Shown: positions 45,404 through 60,218 of the stretch, piece by piece | Position numbering within the stretch: the stretch's first letter is position 1 | Layout: the number at the start of each line of letters is the position of its first letter | Origin: Pristionchus mayeri | Taxonomy: Eukaryota > Nematoda > Chromadorea > Rhabditida > Neodiplogasteridae | Assembly (NCBI GenBank): GCA_036245805.1 | Contig: BTRK01000003.1 | Span: forward strand, 44,134,044 to 44,198,043 | Direction: 5' to 3' | DNA length: 64,000 bases | Position numbers and translations under genes: made by a program | Notes under the pieces: generated by a model | The model's database searches: none | The model's input: the letters and a program-made list of their open reading frames with translations, nothing else | What the model was told of the DNA's origin: nothing

Positions 45404-48400
45404 TCAGGGTCTCTGCTTGACAACGTAGGGCACCGGGGCAGGACCTGCAAAGAGGTATAATTATGATTGATTGTAATCGAAGTATTCATTGTAAGCAAGC
45501 TATCACTATATGCTCACTCTATTTTACCCTCACAGCACCTCCGTTCACTGACTACATAGCCACTCTCAAGACCACATATTCCATCTCGTAGATCCCCTTA
45601 TTTCTCTCTAATCAAAATCCATGCAGCTATGAAGTGCTAGCACTTCCTCTCCCACTTCACTTCCTTTGGCCCCCTCCCCCCTCAGCCATAAGTGGGCACC
45701 ATCAAAGCTAGCTGTGAAACACCCCCGGTGTTCGGATTGGACACCCCCATTTTTTTGGAAAATTTTGTCGCAAAAACTATCATTTACGATCACCCCCCCC
45801 CTTTTTTTACCCTAAACACCCCCGATTTTCGATTTCCAGCTTCAACCCCCGCCCACCTATGCCCTCAGCTCACCGTCGTTGACGAAGCTGCTCCAGAGGC
45901 TAGTCGAGATGGTCGACTGCTCGCGGTGCGCGGGCGTCATCGAGCACGCCGTCGGACGGTGCTCCGTCAACTGAATGCTCCGCTCCTGTAATTAATTAAC
46001 ATAATTAACGTAATTAATCAATTAACATTTAGCCCCCAACAATCGCCTATGTAATTATTGTACTAAAAAAACGAAATAAAATTAGTTCCTGATACTTCCT
46101 GCTACCGTAATACCCCTTGGACACTCACCCCGAACGTGAGATGCATCACGCCAGCTGCAGCACCGTTCGACATCTGCTGCTGTTGCTGTTGCTCCGCCTC
46201 CGCAGCTGCGGCGGCGGCTTCCTCTGCAAAGCGGACGCAAATGACTAACTGTTGTTTTCATGTTGCATCACCACTATCTGCCATTCAATGGCATTCTATG
46301 ACAGTCATTGATGTATCCTAGAGTTCTACCCTCTCACTATCGCTACTATTCACGACACGCTAATCACCACGAAGCACGGACATAAAATTGCTACATCTAT
46401 CAATGCACCACCTAGATTTTGCACACTCTTCGTGGGGTTGAACAAAACAAAAATAAGGATTCCCAGTTAGAGTGGCAACAAGAGTGTGGAAAATGAAGAG
46501 TGCAAGCACTAGTGATGACAAAAAGGACGCAGCAAGCCGGCTTCATCGTTGGAATTCCGCACTGAATCAGGCTTGAACAGCCGCTCCGTCATCACTAGTT
46601 AGCACACACCAACACACACTTGATCCCTGATCTTTGATCTTTGATCTCTCTTACCATTCCGCAGCTTCTGCTGCTTCTCATCCTCTGCTTGGTCGTAGAA
46701 GAAGGAGATGCCCGAGGAGGGCGTCGGAGCTGCAGCAGGATGCTGCTGCTGCTGCCGATGAGGCTGCTGCATCTGCATGGGCGCATGCTGCGGCGGTCGC
46801 GAGCCGAAGCCAGGCGGCGGACGAGTGGCTGCAAATACCGACGCTAGTAAGTGAGGAGGAAGGACGGAGTAGTGACAGCACGAAGCAGCAAACACCCCCT
46901 GCCTGCTTGCATCTGATCTTTGATCTTTGATCGTTAACCAAATGCCTGGGAAACACAACATAAAACCATCACCGACGATGGAGGGCCAATCGATAAAGAA
47001 ATAAAAACCACCACTACTACAACTAAACACCAAGGGAGCGGCAGCAGGCCCTTACCGTATCGCACTAGATAGAAAGAAGAGAGAGAGTGGTGAAAAGGGT
47101 GTGAAACTCAACATAACCAGGCGAGGGGTTGCATTGCATAGCGTGATCACAACATCGTCATCCTACGCGACAAACTCCGTATAAAACATCATATCTGCAA
47201 CCTACTTCAGCAACTTTTCCCAATCGATAAAGGACAGTTTCGAAAAAAGGCTAGATAGTTTTCGAAAACCAGATCGACTCGAGTGTGCTTCTCATCTGCG
47301 CAGTCCTTTTGGGTATACTGAGTATCGATCCGGGCTTCTACACAATACTCTGACAGCTATTCATCTACTAAACATCTCCCCATTCATTGTATCGCTCTAG
47401 AACTGGCCATTTTAGAAATCTAAAGGATGAAAAATTGTGGTGTTCCAATCCTTCACAGAATTCAAATACACGTTCCAAAAATGCCAGTTCTACAATGATA
47501 CATCTCCCCCTCCATCCCCACTCACTCTTGTCATCCTCCACTGGCGCCGCCGTTGCCGTTGCTGCTGCGCGGGGCGAGAGGGCAGGCGGAGCTGCAGGTG
47601 CTGCAGTTGCTGCAGGGGCCGCAGTAGCCGAGGAGGTGGGCGTGGGGTCGCCGGCGGGGCTGGCCTGGCGCGAGTTCGCGGCCGACAGCCGCTTAGCCGC
47701 GTCCGCGTACGAAAACTTGGCGGCTGCCGCGGCGACCGTCACGTCGTCAGAGGAGGAGGAGACCATCTGGAAGAAGGAAAATAAATATAAATAATAATAA
47801 TAGTAATAATAATAATATAAACACTTTTCTTTAAAGAAGTAAATACAAGAAGGAGAAAGAAATCGTGCAGAGGCATATATGAAAAGAAGGTACGAGACAG
47901 TTCCTTAGTTTACATAAAGAAAAGGCAAAAAATAAGAGAGATCGCGCTAGTAGAGATGAGAAGGAGGGACGGGGCAGTTGTTGTGACATAAACCTCTGAC
48001 GCTTCATGCTCCTAGCAACGGGCGCAAATCGTCAAGGGAATTGAGCAAAATCAGCCAAAAATTTTACGATTTCTAATGCAAACAATGGACGAAAAAAGAA
48101 GCTAAATTTACGTTAAATCGGCTAGATTCGAGTGGATAAGAGGGTGAGCAGACCACCAAGCAGAGCGAGAAGACGAGTGGAATGAGAATGAGAACGTCTC
48201 TCTCTCGCTCTCCCTCTATCCAACAATGGGGGTTTCACTCGTTGGAATCGCGATGCGCGACGGAGCCATTGGGATGCGACCAAGGTGCGCCAGCGGTGTG
48301 CTACTACGCCCTCATTGAGCATTCAGATGAGATCTAGGCCAACGGGCATGCTTCTATGCTCCCCTACTTCCTCAATGAATACATCCAGATGGGAAGTCAT

Positions 48401-51400
48401 TGTAAACGAGTATTGAACCAAAGATGCCAGAGGGAGCAACCAGGATCTGGACCATCTATTTCGAAACAGCCGCGTCGTTAAAGCGAATTCGATTTGTGAT
48501 GATAAATGTGCTAGTACGATGCCAACTGAGTGACGCACACTGTTCTACTACATCTGTTTTCAGTGCGATGGAAAGGGGAAGAGGCGCCGAGACGACGGCG
48601 CACTTTGACCGTCTCGAATGCCAATTTGCTCACAACATCCCACACTCATCACTCCATAAAAAAGGCCAATGGACGGCGGGCGCAACACAACGCAGAGAAG
48701 AGAAACAGGAACATCGATTCAAGGATCAACCGAAGCCCAACCCGCTTTTACTGCTTAGAGAGATGAACACAACAATCTCGTTCCGCACACACACCAAGGG
48801 GAGGATCGATCGATCAACTCCCTGTTGGCCGTGCTCCCTCCCCCCCCCCCCCAGAGGAAAACGCGTCCTTTTCGAAAAAGAGGTGGTGGATAGAGGGGAG
48901 AGAGAAGAGGGTGGAAACTAGAGGTGAGGTGGAGGCAAAGCGAGGGAGAGTTAGAGAGAAGGCAGAGAGCGCGACAGTGTCCTCTAGAATAACGGCGGTG
49001 CTTGGGAGACCTTATCGATAGATGGATTGATGGATCGACCGATATAGGAGATGGACGCAAGAAGGGGGCGGGGAGAGGGAGAGTAGGAACGAATCGAACT
49101 AAGGTATGTGCAAGGTCAGAGAAGAGGGGGGGGGGGGGGTGAGGTGGGGTGGAGCGGCGAGGCACATAGTAAACTCTCCTCTTAGCCATCTCTCAACCTC
49201 CCCTTTTGAATAGTCAGCATACGGAGCGAGGAAAAGAACTGAGAGCAAGATCAGAGAAAGTAGTAGTGACGACTAGAGAGGGAGAGGGAAGAAGTGAGGG
49301 AAGACGAACAGTACGGATAGGCACAGGTATTGGAATAGACATGCAGAGGAGGGGAGGGGAGGGGAGAGAGAAAGAGAGAAGACGGCGAGCAAAAGGCGGG
49401 AAAGGCAAAGAAGGAGGAGGGAGGTGAGACTGTCAGAGACCGGAGGTAGCACGGTGTTTCTCTAGAGTGGAGTGTGAGAGGCGGTCAGCATCTCTGCCTC
49501 TCTTTCGCTCTTCATCTCTCTCACTCGGCCGTTTCCCACCCCCTCTCTACTTCCAATCCCCGCGATAGTAGGGCAATCAAAAGACCGCTCAATCTCTCTC
49601 ACCCCCCCCCCCCCCCCCCCCCGATAGCCTTTCCTCTCGTTCCACTTCTATTCGGCGAGCAGAACCTCGCTAATCTCTCCCATCGCAAAATCAAAACAGT
49701 AATGGTAATAGGAAATAATAAACAAGAAGTATTTCTTTGATTTAAAAAAACAACCCCTCAACTTTGATGCTCCACTAGCCCACCTTCACTTAACGCGATC
49801 GCAATAATTCAATGTGACGGGCGATGCGGAGGATTAGAAAACAAAAAAAGTGAAATAAGAAATGTCCGAGACCGAGGAAAAGAATAGATCGAGAGGAAAA
49901 GGAAAGAAGTATAGAGTAAGGACAACATAAAATCATAATAGAATCATGAATGTGACCCACCGGACTCATCATGGGCGGCGTGTCGAAGGAGCTCGTCGAG
50001 TTCGTGCTCACCGAGACGATCTGCAGAAGGGAGGGCTGATTAAGGCGTGTTCGGTGGGTCAGACTCGTGATTCCCCCCTAATCAGGTTTTCTCGCTGGTG
50101 AAGCAAAACTCGTAACTAATAGATTCAAGAAAATTGAGATTAAATTTCCACTGAAACACAAGCCCCAATTGGGAAACTAACGCGCTTTAGTATATTTTCG
50201 AGCCCTTTCGGCTTCCAACAGACTAAATCACACCAAAATTTGGCTAGTTTATCTTTAAATTCATACTGTCTAATTGCACAGTAATCGGAACTTCTTCCTA
50301 ATCACAGCTTCCAGTTCACGCTCACACCCTACTGTACCAGCAATTTAGCGCAATTTGACAAAATAAGCAGTTTAGATTAAATGCAGTCGTCTCAATGCCG
50401 TCTAAAAGTCGTACAGTTCGGATCAAAGAACATCGCGACCTTCTTCGGCCATGACTCATATAGATGGAACCGAAACCCGAATGCATCTAGTTAGAAGCAT
50501 CATAGCGGCCAGAAACTTCCCCACCAACACTCACTAGGGTTGACTAAATGATTGCACAATTGCGGGCCCACAAGGGGAGGCCAAGTTTTAGCAAAGCTTG
50601 AATAGTGATCGGTGCACACTCACATTATTGACAGCAGGTCGTGCGGCGTGCGCGGGCGAGGCGTCGGCCGACACCGAGCTAGCGGGCGGCTGCGAGGACG
50701 AGCCAGACGGCTGCAACAATCATCATTATTATAGTCGTTTCCTCGAAATCTCCATAAATGTGCAAAGAGAAAAAAAATTAAAGGTGAACATTTCCAGTGC
50801 GAAAAAAAACTTTTGCAAATCCCGAAGGGATTTTTCTGCCGCTCCCAGCTCACCTTCTGTCGTGCTGCAGCTCCTCCGGCAGCGGCGACGGATCCGACGC
50901 TGCTCGAGGAGGCGCGCGTGCCCTGCAGCTGCTGCTGCTGACGGTGGTCGCGCTGCGCGAGCGGCTGCTGCGACGGCTGCAAAGAAAATTATGAATCATT
51001 GGGAAAGTTGCAAATTGCATAAAAAATATTTTTCTATTTAACAGAGGAAATCTGAGAGAATTGAGATACTCTCTGTACAGGGTGCGAGAAAAGTATGGTG
51101 ACAAGTCTTTTATGTAATATCTCGCGAAGTAATGATAGCATAGATTTCTGCTTTCGCCATTGTATGCCTGCGAACAGTACCTCCAACAATTTTATCACAG
51201 TTCCCCATCTATCGATTTTGTCTTTCAGAGCTTTTCGATTTTCAAGTTCGAAAAAATGGACCCTTGGCCCGCAGCTCATTTTTCTCTTTAATTAATAATA
51301 AAAAATCTTCGGATAATAATTCCCCCACTTTCTCAACTTGAGTATGGAGAGCAACCATTCCTCTTTAAAGTATACTTGTTTAGGCGGAAATACGATATCA

Positions 51401-54400
51401 GGAAACGGAGAAATATGAAAATAACTGCATCACACTTTGATACGGAATTATCTTTTTGAAAAATCACATTTTCGAATTTCTTTCTCAGCATCCATATATT
51501 GAGATATAAACTTGTATGTTATATGCAAGGACCGAATTATGAATTTTAATAGCGTCAAACTGAATGAAAACATGGTTTAAACTACTGAACCATACATGAT
51601 AAAATATGGCTGAAAACGACACTTGGGACAGATTCGAAAAAGGTACAGAAGCAGATTCGCTTTCCCAATTTAAACTGAAAGCATATTTGCACTACTGAAT
51701 GGACGTGTACCATAATACATACGTTTATATTTTTCTATCATTCTTATTTGATGGACGCGACATCTTTATTCGAGAAAATTTTTTCGAGGGCCGTTCGTCA
51801 CACTTTTAAATATTTTTAAGCTGTATAACCAAATCTCCAAATTAAATGGACACATATTTAGACTCGGGCACAAGTGCCCTTCTTAAGAAAAAATAATGGA
51901 ATTCGCCACCTATTACATTGTTGTAATGCGGCATTAAAGAATACGACTCATGCAGTGAGAGAAACATGATCGTTTTTCTTCACTAAATTTTTAATAAATT
52001 AAATCTCGTAATCTAAAAGAAATATTTGTTTGATACATGAGCGCTAAATAGCTACATAGCTAAGGTACATGGTGCAAAAAATTGGGATAAATTAAAACAC
52101 TGCGCACCAAGTGGGGCTTAATTGAATTGTGTCACAATACTTTTCTCGCACCCTGTAGTGTCCGTACTAGGAAAACCTAACCTATAGTGAAAAAATTTCC
52201 TTAGGGGTACTTTTTCACGTAGAGTTCGAAAATCGACCTTAGAGAGCCGTATCTTTGACCTCTGATTTTCTATGGCGTGCCTCATCGGCGAGGTCGGTTT
52301 TTGTAAATCATGAACGGCTGCTCCAAACCCTATACATATATAGTAATTCTGACTGAAAGATCTCGACGAGATAAACATTTTTACTGTTCGAAGTGAAAGG
52401 CTAGCTCATCTGCGAAAAAAGTTATGACCATTTGAATTCTAAAAATAATTTTCTAAAAAAAGCGTGATGGCCTAGAGTGAAATATACTTTTTCATTGAAT
52501 TCGCCGTTGATTTTCACCCCTGGTTGCAAAAAATGAAGAAATTTTAAGATGGCGAATATTGTTTTTTATTCGCTCGAAATGCGCTGGTTAGGCGATCAAG
52601 CGAAAATCGGTATTGCGAAATGTTGCTATTTTCGATCGAACTCATGTCGGATCCATTTCTTGAACATTTGTATATGTATTACTGTCCTATTACGTTGTTT
52701 CTGTGTGATTTCATCTACTTTGTCTTCGTTTTACAAACATTGGCCTCTAGAATCAGGTTCGTGGCACTATCGCTTCAAATCCCTCATTTTTCGTATCGAT
52801 AAAATGAGCAATTATAATAGTTAAATACGACCATAAATAACCTGAATAAATAGGCTCCAAACTGAGAATATATTTTACTTAGAGCTTCAAAATGGATAAG
52901 TTCGAACATGCGAAATTGGAACCGTATGACTACAATGAGGAGGAAGAGAGAAGATGCGGACGAGATTGCCGCGAGTATCATTTCATTTTATTAGGGTAGC
53001 TGATATCTCACAACCTTGATTTTTCTAAATTTTAAATAAAGTGAAGATTCTCAAAAAAAACATACAATTTAATACGGTAATAAGCTGGCATGTAAATAAC
53101 GGATATACCGAATTTTTGGTAGTGAAGAGGTGAAGTGAAGAGGTATTTTTTTAAATTTTTTTCTAATATGATCAGTTAGAAAATCCGCATAATCCGATAG
53201 CTGATCTCCTTCCTCCTCATCGAATTCAGGGTCTGCCTCCCATTTCCCAAACTCTTCTTTCTCCGTAATTGTCCATACGATCTCCTGGTCCTCGTCATCC
53301 CACTCCATGATCTCGTTCCACGAACAACAGCATTCTTCTTCTTCGTAATGGGAGTGGCAACCAACCGACTGATGTATCTCTTGATCTGCTCGAAAGTGAG
53401 ACGATCTTCTATGGAAATCGATGGATCAGCTACCATAGCACGATATGATTCGGCGGGTTCAGCTCGCTGCTTGGCTTGGGACTTCTTGAGGAAGAAAGCG
53501 TTGAGGAAAGACTTCGATTTCTCAGGGAACCGGGTATTTTTCGTGCTGCTTTGAAGTGCCCAGCCAGTCAATATATGTGGCTTGCCAAGGATGTGACTGG
53601 TGCTTGCCGTTTCCCAGATGGTTCAACAAATTCCTACGTCGAATGGTCCATATTGATGCGTGCATCTCGTTGATAGTGCCACAACGAGGTGCACGCATCA
53701 ATATGGATCCATCTGTCACCACAATCATCACCAATATGAGCATATTGGAACCCGCCCAGAAGTTTACTGGGCGAGTTGAATCAATAGTGCCACGAACCTG
53801 ATTATAGAGGCCAATGTTTGTAAAACGAAGATATGGTAGATGAAATCACACAGAAACAACGTAATAAGACAGTAATAAATATAAAAATGTTTAAGAAATG
53901 GATCCGACATGAGTTCGATCGAAAATAGCAACATTTCGCAATACCGATTTTCGCTTGATCGCCTAACCAGCGCATTTCGAGCGTATAAAAAACAATATTC
54001 GCCATCTTAAAATTTCTTCATTTTTTGCAACCAGGGGTGAAAATCAACGGCGAATTCAATGAAAAAGTTTATTTCACTCTAGGCCATCACGCTTTTTTTA
54101 GAAAATTATTTTTAGAATTCAAATGGTCATAACTTTTTTCGCAGATGAGCTAGCCTTTCACTTCGAACAGTAAAAATGTTTATCTCGTCGAGTTCTTTCA
54201 GAATTACTATATCACAGGTATCACGAGCCAGTGGATTTGTGCGAGAACAATTTCCAACTTTTATTTTTTATTTTAGTTCAAATTATGGTGGTAGTATGTA
54301 CTAGAGCCATCTTCTTGAAATTTCTAAGTCGCAGGTCCCAGAGCCGTCATTTAGGAATTTTCCGGTTTTGCATCCGGCTCTACCGTATATCACCTGCCAG

Positions 54401-57400
54401 GTGAGCTAGAGAGCTGACATTGGGCTTAAAATGCGCGGAAAAATATTTCCAACAACTTTTATGTTGACGTCAAAAGAATCGGACTGCAAACAAAGATGGT
54501 GCAAACGAAAATGCGCAAATTTGATGTTTCAAAAAATTTATTCATCCCCGTACACTCGCCTAGACCAAATCGTTTATGCAAAAAATGAAAAATAGTGCAT
54601 CATTGTACATTATAAAAATATGAAACCCAGATTCGGAGGTGGCCAAAATTTGCAGCATACCTTCAAACATCGATAATTCCATCATTTCGCCGAAAATGAG
54701 TATCCGAAAATAATAGAAAGAGCTTGAGCTCAGTTTCAAAATGAAAGCAAAATGATGCTACCATGAAAATAAACTAAAAATAAAATATTGAAACATTGGC
54801 TGGCATGAAAAGGATCGGACTGCAAATGAAGTGTGCTAGTACCAAAATTCACAAAGTACATGTTTTTAAAAATATATTCGCTTATGTGCGTTAACCTGGA
54901 CCGAATTGTTCATGCAAAAAATTGATAATAGTGTAGCAATATACATTATAAAAATATAAAACTCAGATTTGGAGGTGGCCAAAATTTGTGACATACCTTC
55001 AAACATTGAAATTTCCACAATTTTGCTAAAAATGCGGTTTCAAAAACAATAGACAGAGGTTGAACCCAGTTCCAAAATGAAAGCAAAATGATGCTACCAT
55101 GAAAAGAAATTAGTAAATATGTTAAAATAACTGCTGGCATGAAAACCAACTGTTTTTCGAAAATGCATTTTTAACAAAATTGTGGAATTTTCACTGTTTG
55201 AAGGTATGTCCCAAATTTTGGCCACCTCCAAATCTGAGTTTTATATTTTTATAATGTATATTGCTACACTATTATCACTTTTTTGCATGAACGATTCGGT
55301 CCAGGTTAGCGCACATAAGCGAATATATTTTTAAAAACATGTACTTTGTGAATTTTGATACTAGCACACTTCATTTGCAGTCCGATGTTTTTCATGCCAG
55401 CCAATGTTTCACTATTTTATTTTTAGTTTATTTTCATGGTAGCATCATATTGCTTTCATTTTGAAACTGAGCTCAAGCTCTTTCTATTTTTTTCGGATAC
55501 TCATTTTCGGCGAAATGATGGAATTATCGATGTTTGAAGGTATGCTGCAAGTTTTGGCCACCTCCGAATCTGGGTTTCATATTTTTATAATGTACAATGA
55601 TACACTATTTTTCATTTTTTGCATAAACGATTTGGTCTAGGCGATTGTACGGGGATGAATAAATTTTTTGAAACATCAAATTTGCGCATTTTGGTTTCCA
55701 CCATCTTTGTTTGTAGTCCGATTCTTTTGACGTCAACATAAAAGTTGTTGGAAATATTCTTCCGCGCTTTTTAATCCCAATGCCAGCTCTCTAACTCATC
55801 TGGGAGCTGATATACGGTAGAGCCGGATACAAAACCGGAAAATTCCTAAATGACGGCTTTGGGACCCGTGACCTAGAAATTTCAAGAAGTCGGCTCTAGT
55901 GCATGCTACCACCATAATATGAACTAAAACAAAAAATAAAAGTTGGAAATTGTTCCCGGGGGTTGGTTTTTTCCTCCACTGACTCATGATACCTGTGATA
56001 TATGTATGGGGTTTGGAGCAGCCGTTCATGATTTACAAACACCGACCTCGCCGTTGAGGCGCGCCATAGAAAATCAGGGGTCAACGATACGGATCTCTAA
56101 GGTCGATTTTCGAACTCTACGTGAAAAAGTACCCCTATGGAAATTTTTTCACTATAGGTTAGGTTTTCCTAGTACGGACGTCTCTAAATTCTCTCAGAAT
56201 TCCTCTGTTAAGCTCAATGCTCCTTTCCGCTAGCGATCATATCCCAATAATAGCTCATGTCATATATTTTTAGTGAAACGTATATAAACCGGGAAGCATA
56301 TGACATTTTAGTTACACATCCTCTGAAACCCCCGCTCACCTTGCCCATCTCTCTCCTCTGCGTGGGCGCCGATGAGGGCGCACCTGCTGCAGCAGCTGCA
56401 GCCTGGCTGGACGACGATGCCCTCCTGTCCACCGAGTGGTGCTGCTGGTGATGGTACTGCTGCTGCTGGTGGTGCTGGTGGTGGTAGCCGCCGCTGCCGT
56501 GGTGGTACGACTGCGCCACCGGCTTGCCGCCCTTCTTGCCCTGAACGAGATCCATGATAGATTCAAGTAGTCAAAACAGCATTTTAGTTGCTTGAAGCAA
56601 AGAGCCCAACAAAAATTGCCACTTCAGTCAGTTCAAATCGTTCGTCATTTTTGACAGGGTTTCTATACATTTTAACATGTTTCAGAATTTGTTCAGGATT
56701 AGTTATGTGCATCTTCTCTCTCATCTTCCCCCAGGGGGGTAAGCACTACTAGGTATTCTAGGCAAAGTATTGGCGGCGACAACTATTCCCCCCCTCACCT
56801 TGACTTGCTGGAATGCCTCCTCTTCCTCCTTCGACGCCTTGATGACGGCGGCGAGCTCGGCCTCGTCGTAGCAGTAGTTGTTCTCGTCGGCGACGATCGC
56901 CGAGACGGACTGCGACTGGGGGGAGGGCGCGTCTGTAATAAGCACGATCGATGAAACATAAACTCACCGGGGATATCGAAAACTATGAGCAAGTATTGTT
57001 GTGATATATCGGTAAATATATCAAAAACTGCAAAATAACCAATCGATGATGTACACACTCGCTGGGGGAAAATGGACAAATTTGAAAAATTTGTCGTTTT
57101 TACAATACGTTTCTCACCTTCTCAAGAGCCAACAATGTTACATTCAAAAGTACAATGGGATTGTCAATATATCGAAACTCTGAACATTTTGGGCTTCTAC
57201 CAAATGATATTCTTCCCGATGCCTAAACCCGGTTGTTTCCAGTTTCACCCACCTCCTCGTCTCCACGCGGGCGCCTCGTCGCAGCTCACAAACTCCTCGT
57301 CCTGGTCGTCGCTCGAGGGACGGCCTGAGCGGAGAGAAGGGTTTGATCTTTTATATTTACAATTTTTTAAAATTTACTCTCTAATCGCAATTTACTCTCT

Positions 57401-60183
57401 AATTAATTATTAACGCCATTTCAGAAAGAGAGAGAGAGAAAAAGATTTTTACAGAAATCAGAAATTCAAAGTGCACCGAAATGTAACCAGCAGATCTGGG
57501 GCTACTTCGAGTGGCTATCCACTCAATACATTTCGACGGAGCAATATGATGAGAGTGCACACCGCAAAAATAAATGAAAAATATGAATCTCAGGGTTGCT
57601 GAATTGACGCAACTACAGCACTCTCGCGAAAGCACCATTGGCCTTGCTTTTTCCGCATGTGTCTATAACAAACATACGGGCCAATCGATCGATATCCCTA
57701 CCATACCCACTTCGAAACTGCCGTATACCTGCGATGGAGCTGCGGGAGCCGCTCGACTGCGGCGAGGAGATGCGGCTGCGCGCGCGCTCTTCCTCCATCT
57801 GAAATAATTCGAAATTTTAATATTTTCATTTTTAAAGCAAAACGGCAGATCTTCTAATAAAAAAATTGGACAACATCTGGCAAAATATTAGATAGAACTA
57901 GAAAACAGGGAAAGCAAGTAGCAAGCAAAAAGTCAGTGTTTAAAACCGATGGCTAGACAAGCACAGGGAAACAAATTCAAAACAACGCTGATCGTGAGCA
58001 ACAAATTGTATTTGTCTATGAGAAACCACAATAATTTTGCATGTGTCTCGACTATATCCTCGAAATCCGGAAGGGGCTTGCTGTTAGCAGTAATGGTGCT
58101 CTTTTTTGCTACTAATCATAAATTCCGGAGTTCTCAATCTTGCCTGCTAGTAGCTACTAGCCCCCAGCCCCCACCTTGAGTGTCTCCTTCCTGCTCTCCT
58201 TCTTCCCTCCTCCTCCTCCGACAGTCTTCTGCTCTGGCTGCTGCTGATGTTCTCTGCTCTTGCTCGCCTTCGCCGGCGCAGCTGCCGATCCGCCCGACTT
58301 GCCCTGAAATTGTTTTTAGATACAATGTAAATGTATAGCTTTTGAAACCTAAATCGAGTGCGAGTCAAACGTCTATTTTAGTTCGAGTTTGTCAGGAATA
58401 GTCAACTTTTCTCTGGATTCATCTTAGACCTGTCAGATATTGGTTTCACGACTACCGTATAGTCTCACCTTGGGATTGGAAGCGGGTGCTGCTGCAGAAG
58501 CGGCGGGTGCAGCGCCTGCGGCAGGCTGCGATGCCTTCTTGTTCTGCTGCTGCTGCTGTGGCTTCTCCGTCGAGGAGGTCGTCGTCTTGAGCTGAGCTCG
58601 CGCCGACGCTTGCTGTGGAGCCGCGACAACGACGGCTCCTCCTGTAACGAGCAGGAAAATTCGAGTTTCAGACTAGACTCATAACGCAATTTCGACCATT
58701 TTCCATAGCTTATAACCTTTTAATATATTTTTCGAAACGATAAGAAACAAAATCAATTGACCAGTAAGAATTATGTTGCACAAATTTTAATAACTGAAAA
58801 GGAAAGGGTAATTTTAGAACTCTACAACATAAGGTAAACTATTTTGTTCGAAATCCAACAGACAGCATTCTAAAACAGTTATTTAAAAAAACGCTCACCT
58901 CCGCTCTGGTTGGCTCCAATGGCTGGTTGTGGCGGGGTGGTGGGCGGGGCGTGCTGCTGCTTGTCTGCTGCAGCAGCCGGATGCTCTTGCTGCTGCTGCT
59001 GCTTCGAGGAGCGTGCAGCAGGTGCAGCAGTAGGAGGGGAGGGGCTGACTGCAGCTGCGACTGGTGCAGCCGATGCGACAACGACGGCTGCAGGAGGCGG
59101 AGAGGGCGTCGACGAACTGGCCGGCGACTGCAAGCAGTCAGATTGTCGTTTTTATTGTAGTGAATAAACCGATTGATTTTAACCTCCCACAGAATAACGT
59201 GGCCTACTTCAAGCCAATGTGAAACCAACAATCAATGTGCTGGTGTCTCTAATAACAAATCCAAAGACATCACATCATCCACTCAGATTTGGGTTTCGGC
59301 ACGAGATCTTATGCTGGCCAATCATTGCGCATTGTGCACCGCTAGTACTAGTGTCCAACAACTGGCCGCCTGCACTCACCGGTCTGCCCTGGCTGCTGCT
59401 GCCCTTCTCACTGGGCGTCTTCGGCGACTCCTCTGCGACTGCTGCAGATGCTGCGGCTGCAGGTGGTGAGGAGGCTGAAGAGCGGGGCGAGGAGGACTGG
59501 GCTCCGGGCTGCTGCGACTGCTGCTTGCCCTCCTTGTTCTTGCCCTTGTTCTGCAAAGGGGAAGTAATCAATTAATCAATCAATCAATCAACGAGACGGA
59601 GTATTACTGTTGAAGTAGCCTATTGAGTGAGATAAGCAAGAGCATGAGATTCCGTACAGCCCTATTATCAACCATACTGAATTTGCATGAGGGAACAATG
59701 GCAAAAAACTGCTGAATTTATAGCCCAAGGCTCATTCAAGGCTCCGTAAACATTTCGCGTGCGTATGCGATAACGTCATCGTTGAGGCGTAAACACAAAA
59801 GGAGCGTACACTACGCAGTTATGAAAAGCCTAATGCGTAGACTGAATGGTTGGCTGGAGGGGGGGGGGGGGGAGGAACCAAGTAGAACGACGCTAAACGT
59901 GGGCGGTGTGACGGGAGAACTCGGATGATTCACCCGGGGGTCAAGCAGGGGGTGAGAAAGCCTGTCTGTCCCGGTTCCGTGATGACTCATGCGTGCTTGA
60001 TTCCCTAGCTTTCTCGTCTGACTCTTCGTTTTACATACTCTCTCGCTGGTTAGAGAAAGCGAGAGAACATGAAAAAGAGAGAGAGTCAGACGGCTACTCT
60101 GATTCCCAGCTAGGCACACGTCAGCATTCGCGATTTGAAAGGGCTAGTGAGAAAGGGGACCCCTTCTGCATCTTAGAACACGA

Positions 60184-60218
<35 letters not shown>

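Larger units (their letters stand above)
51042..56207. mobile_element. Composite TTAA-flanked foldback in a 5.4-kb intron, with two elements nested in its arms
   Basis: TTAA at 51038-51041 and 56208-56211. Ends CAGAGGAAATCTGAGAGAAT / ATTCTCTCAGAATTCCTCTG. After removing the two nested elements, the left (51042-51077 plus 52156-52812) and right (53797-54211 plus 55999-56207) arms align as inverted copies, e.g. CCGTACTAGGAAAACCTAAC. The centre (about 52813-53796) holds a degraded ORF pair. piggyBac-like target choice; no recognisable transposase. Confidence 0.9.

Noticed and set aside
46414..46500. Further hairpin of the CTCTCTCG family
   Set aside because: Only GCACACTCTTC and GAAGAGTGC pair; the arms are too short and the core motif is missing.
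48424..48921. 165-codon plus-strand ORF
   Set aside because: Antisense to an intron of the large gene in GA-rich sequence, with no signal or domain.
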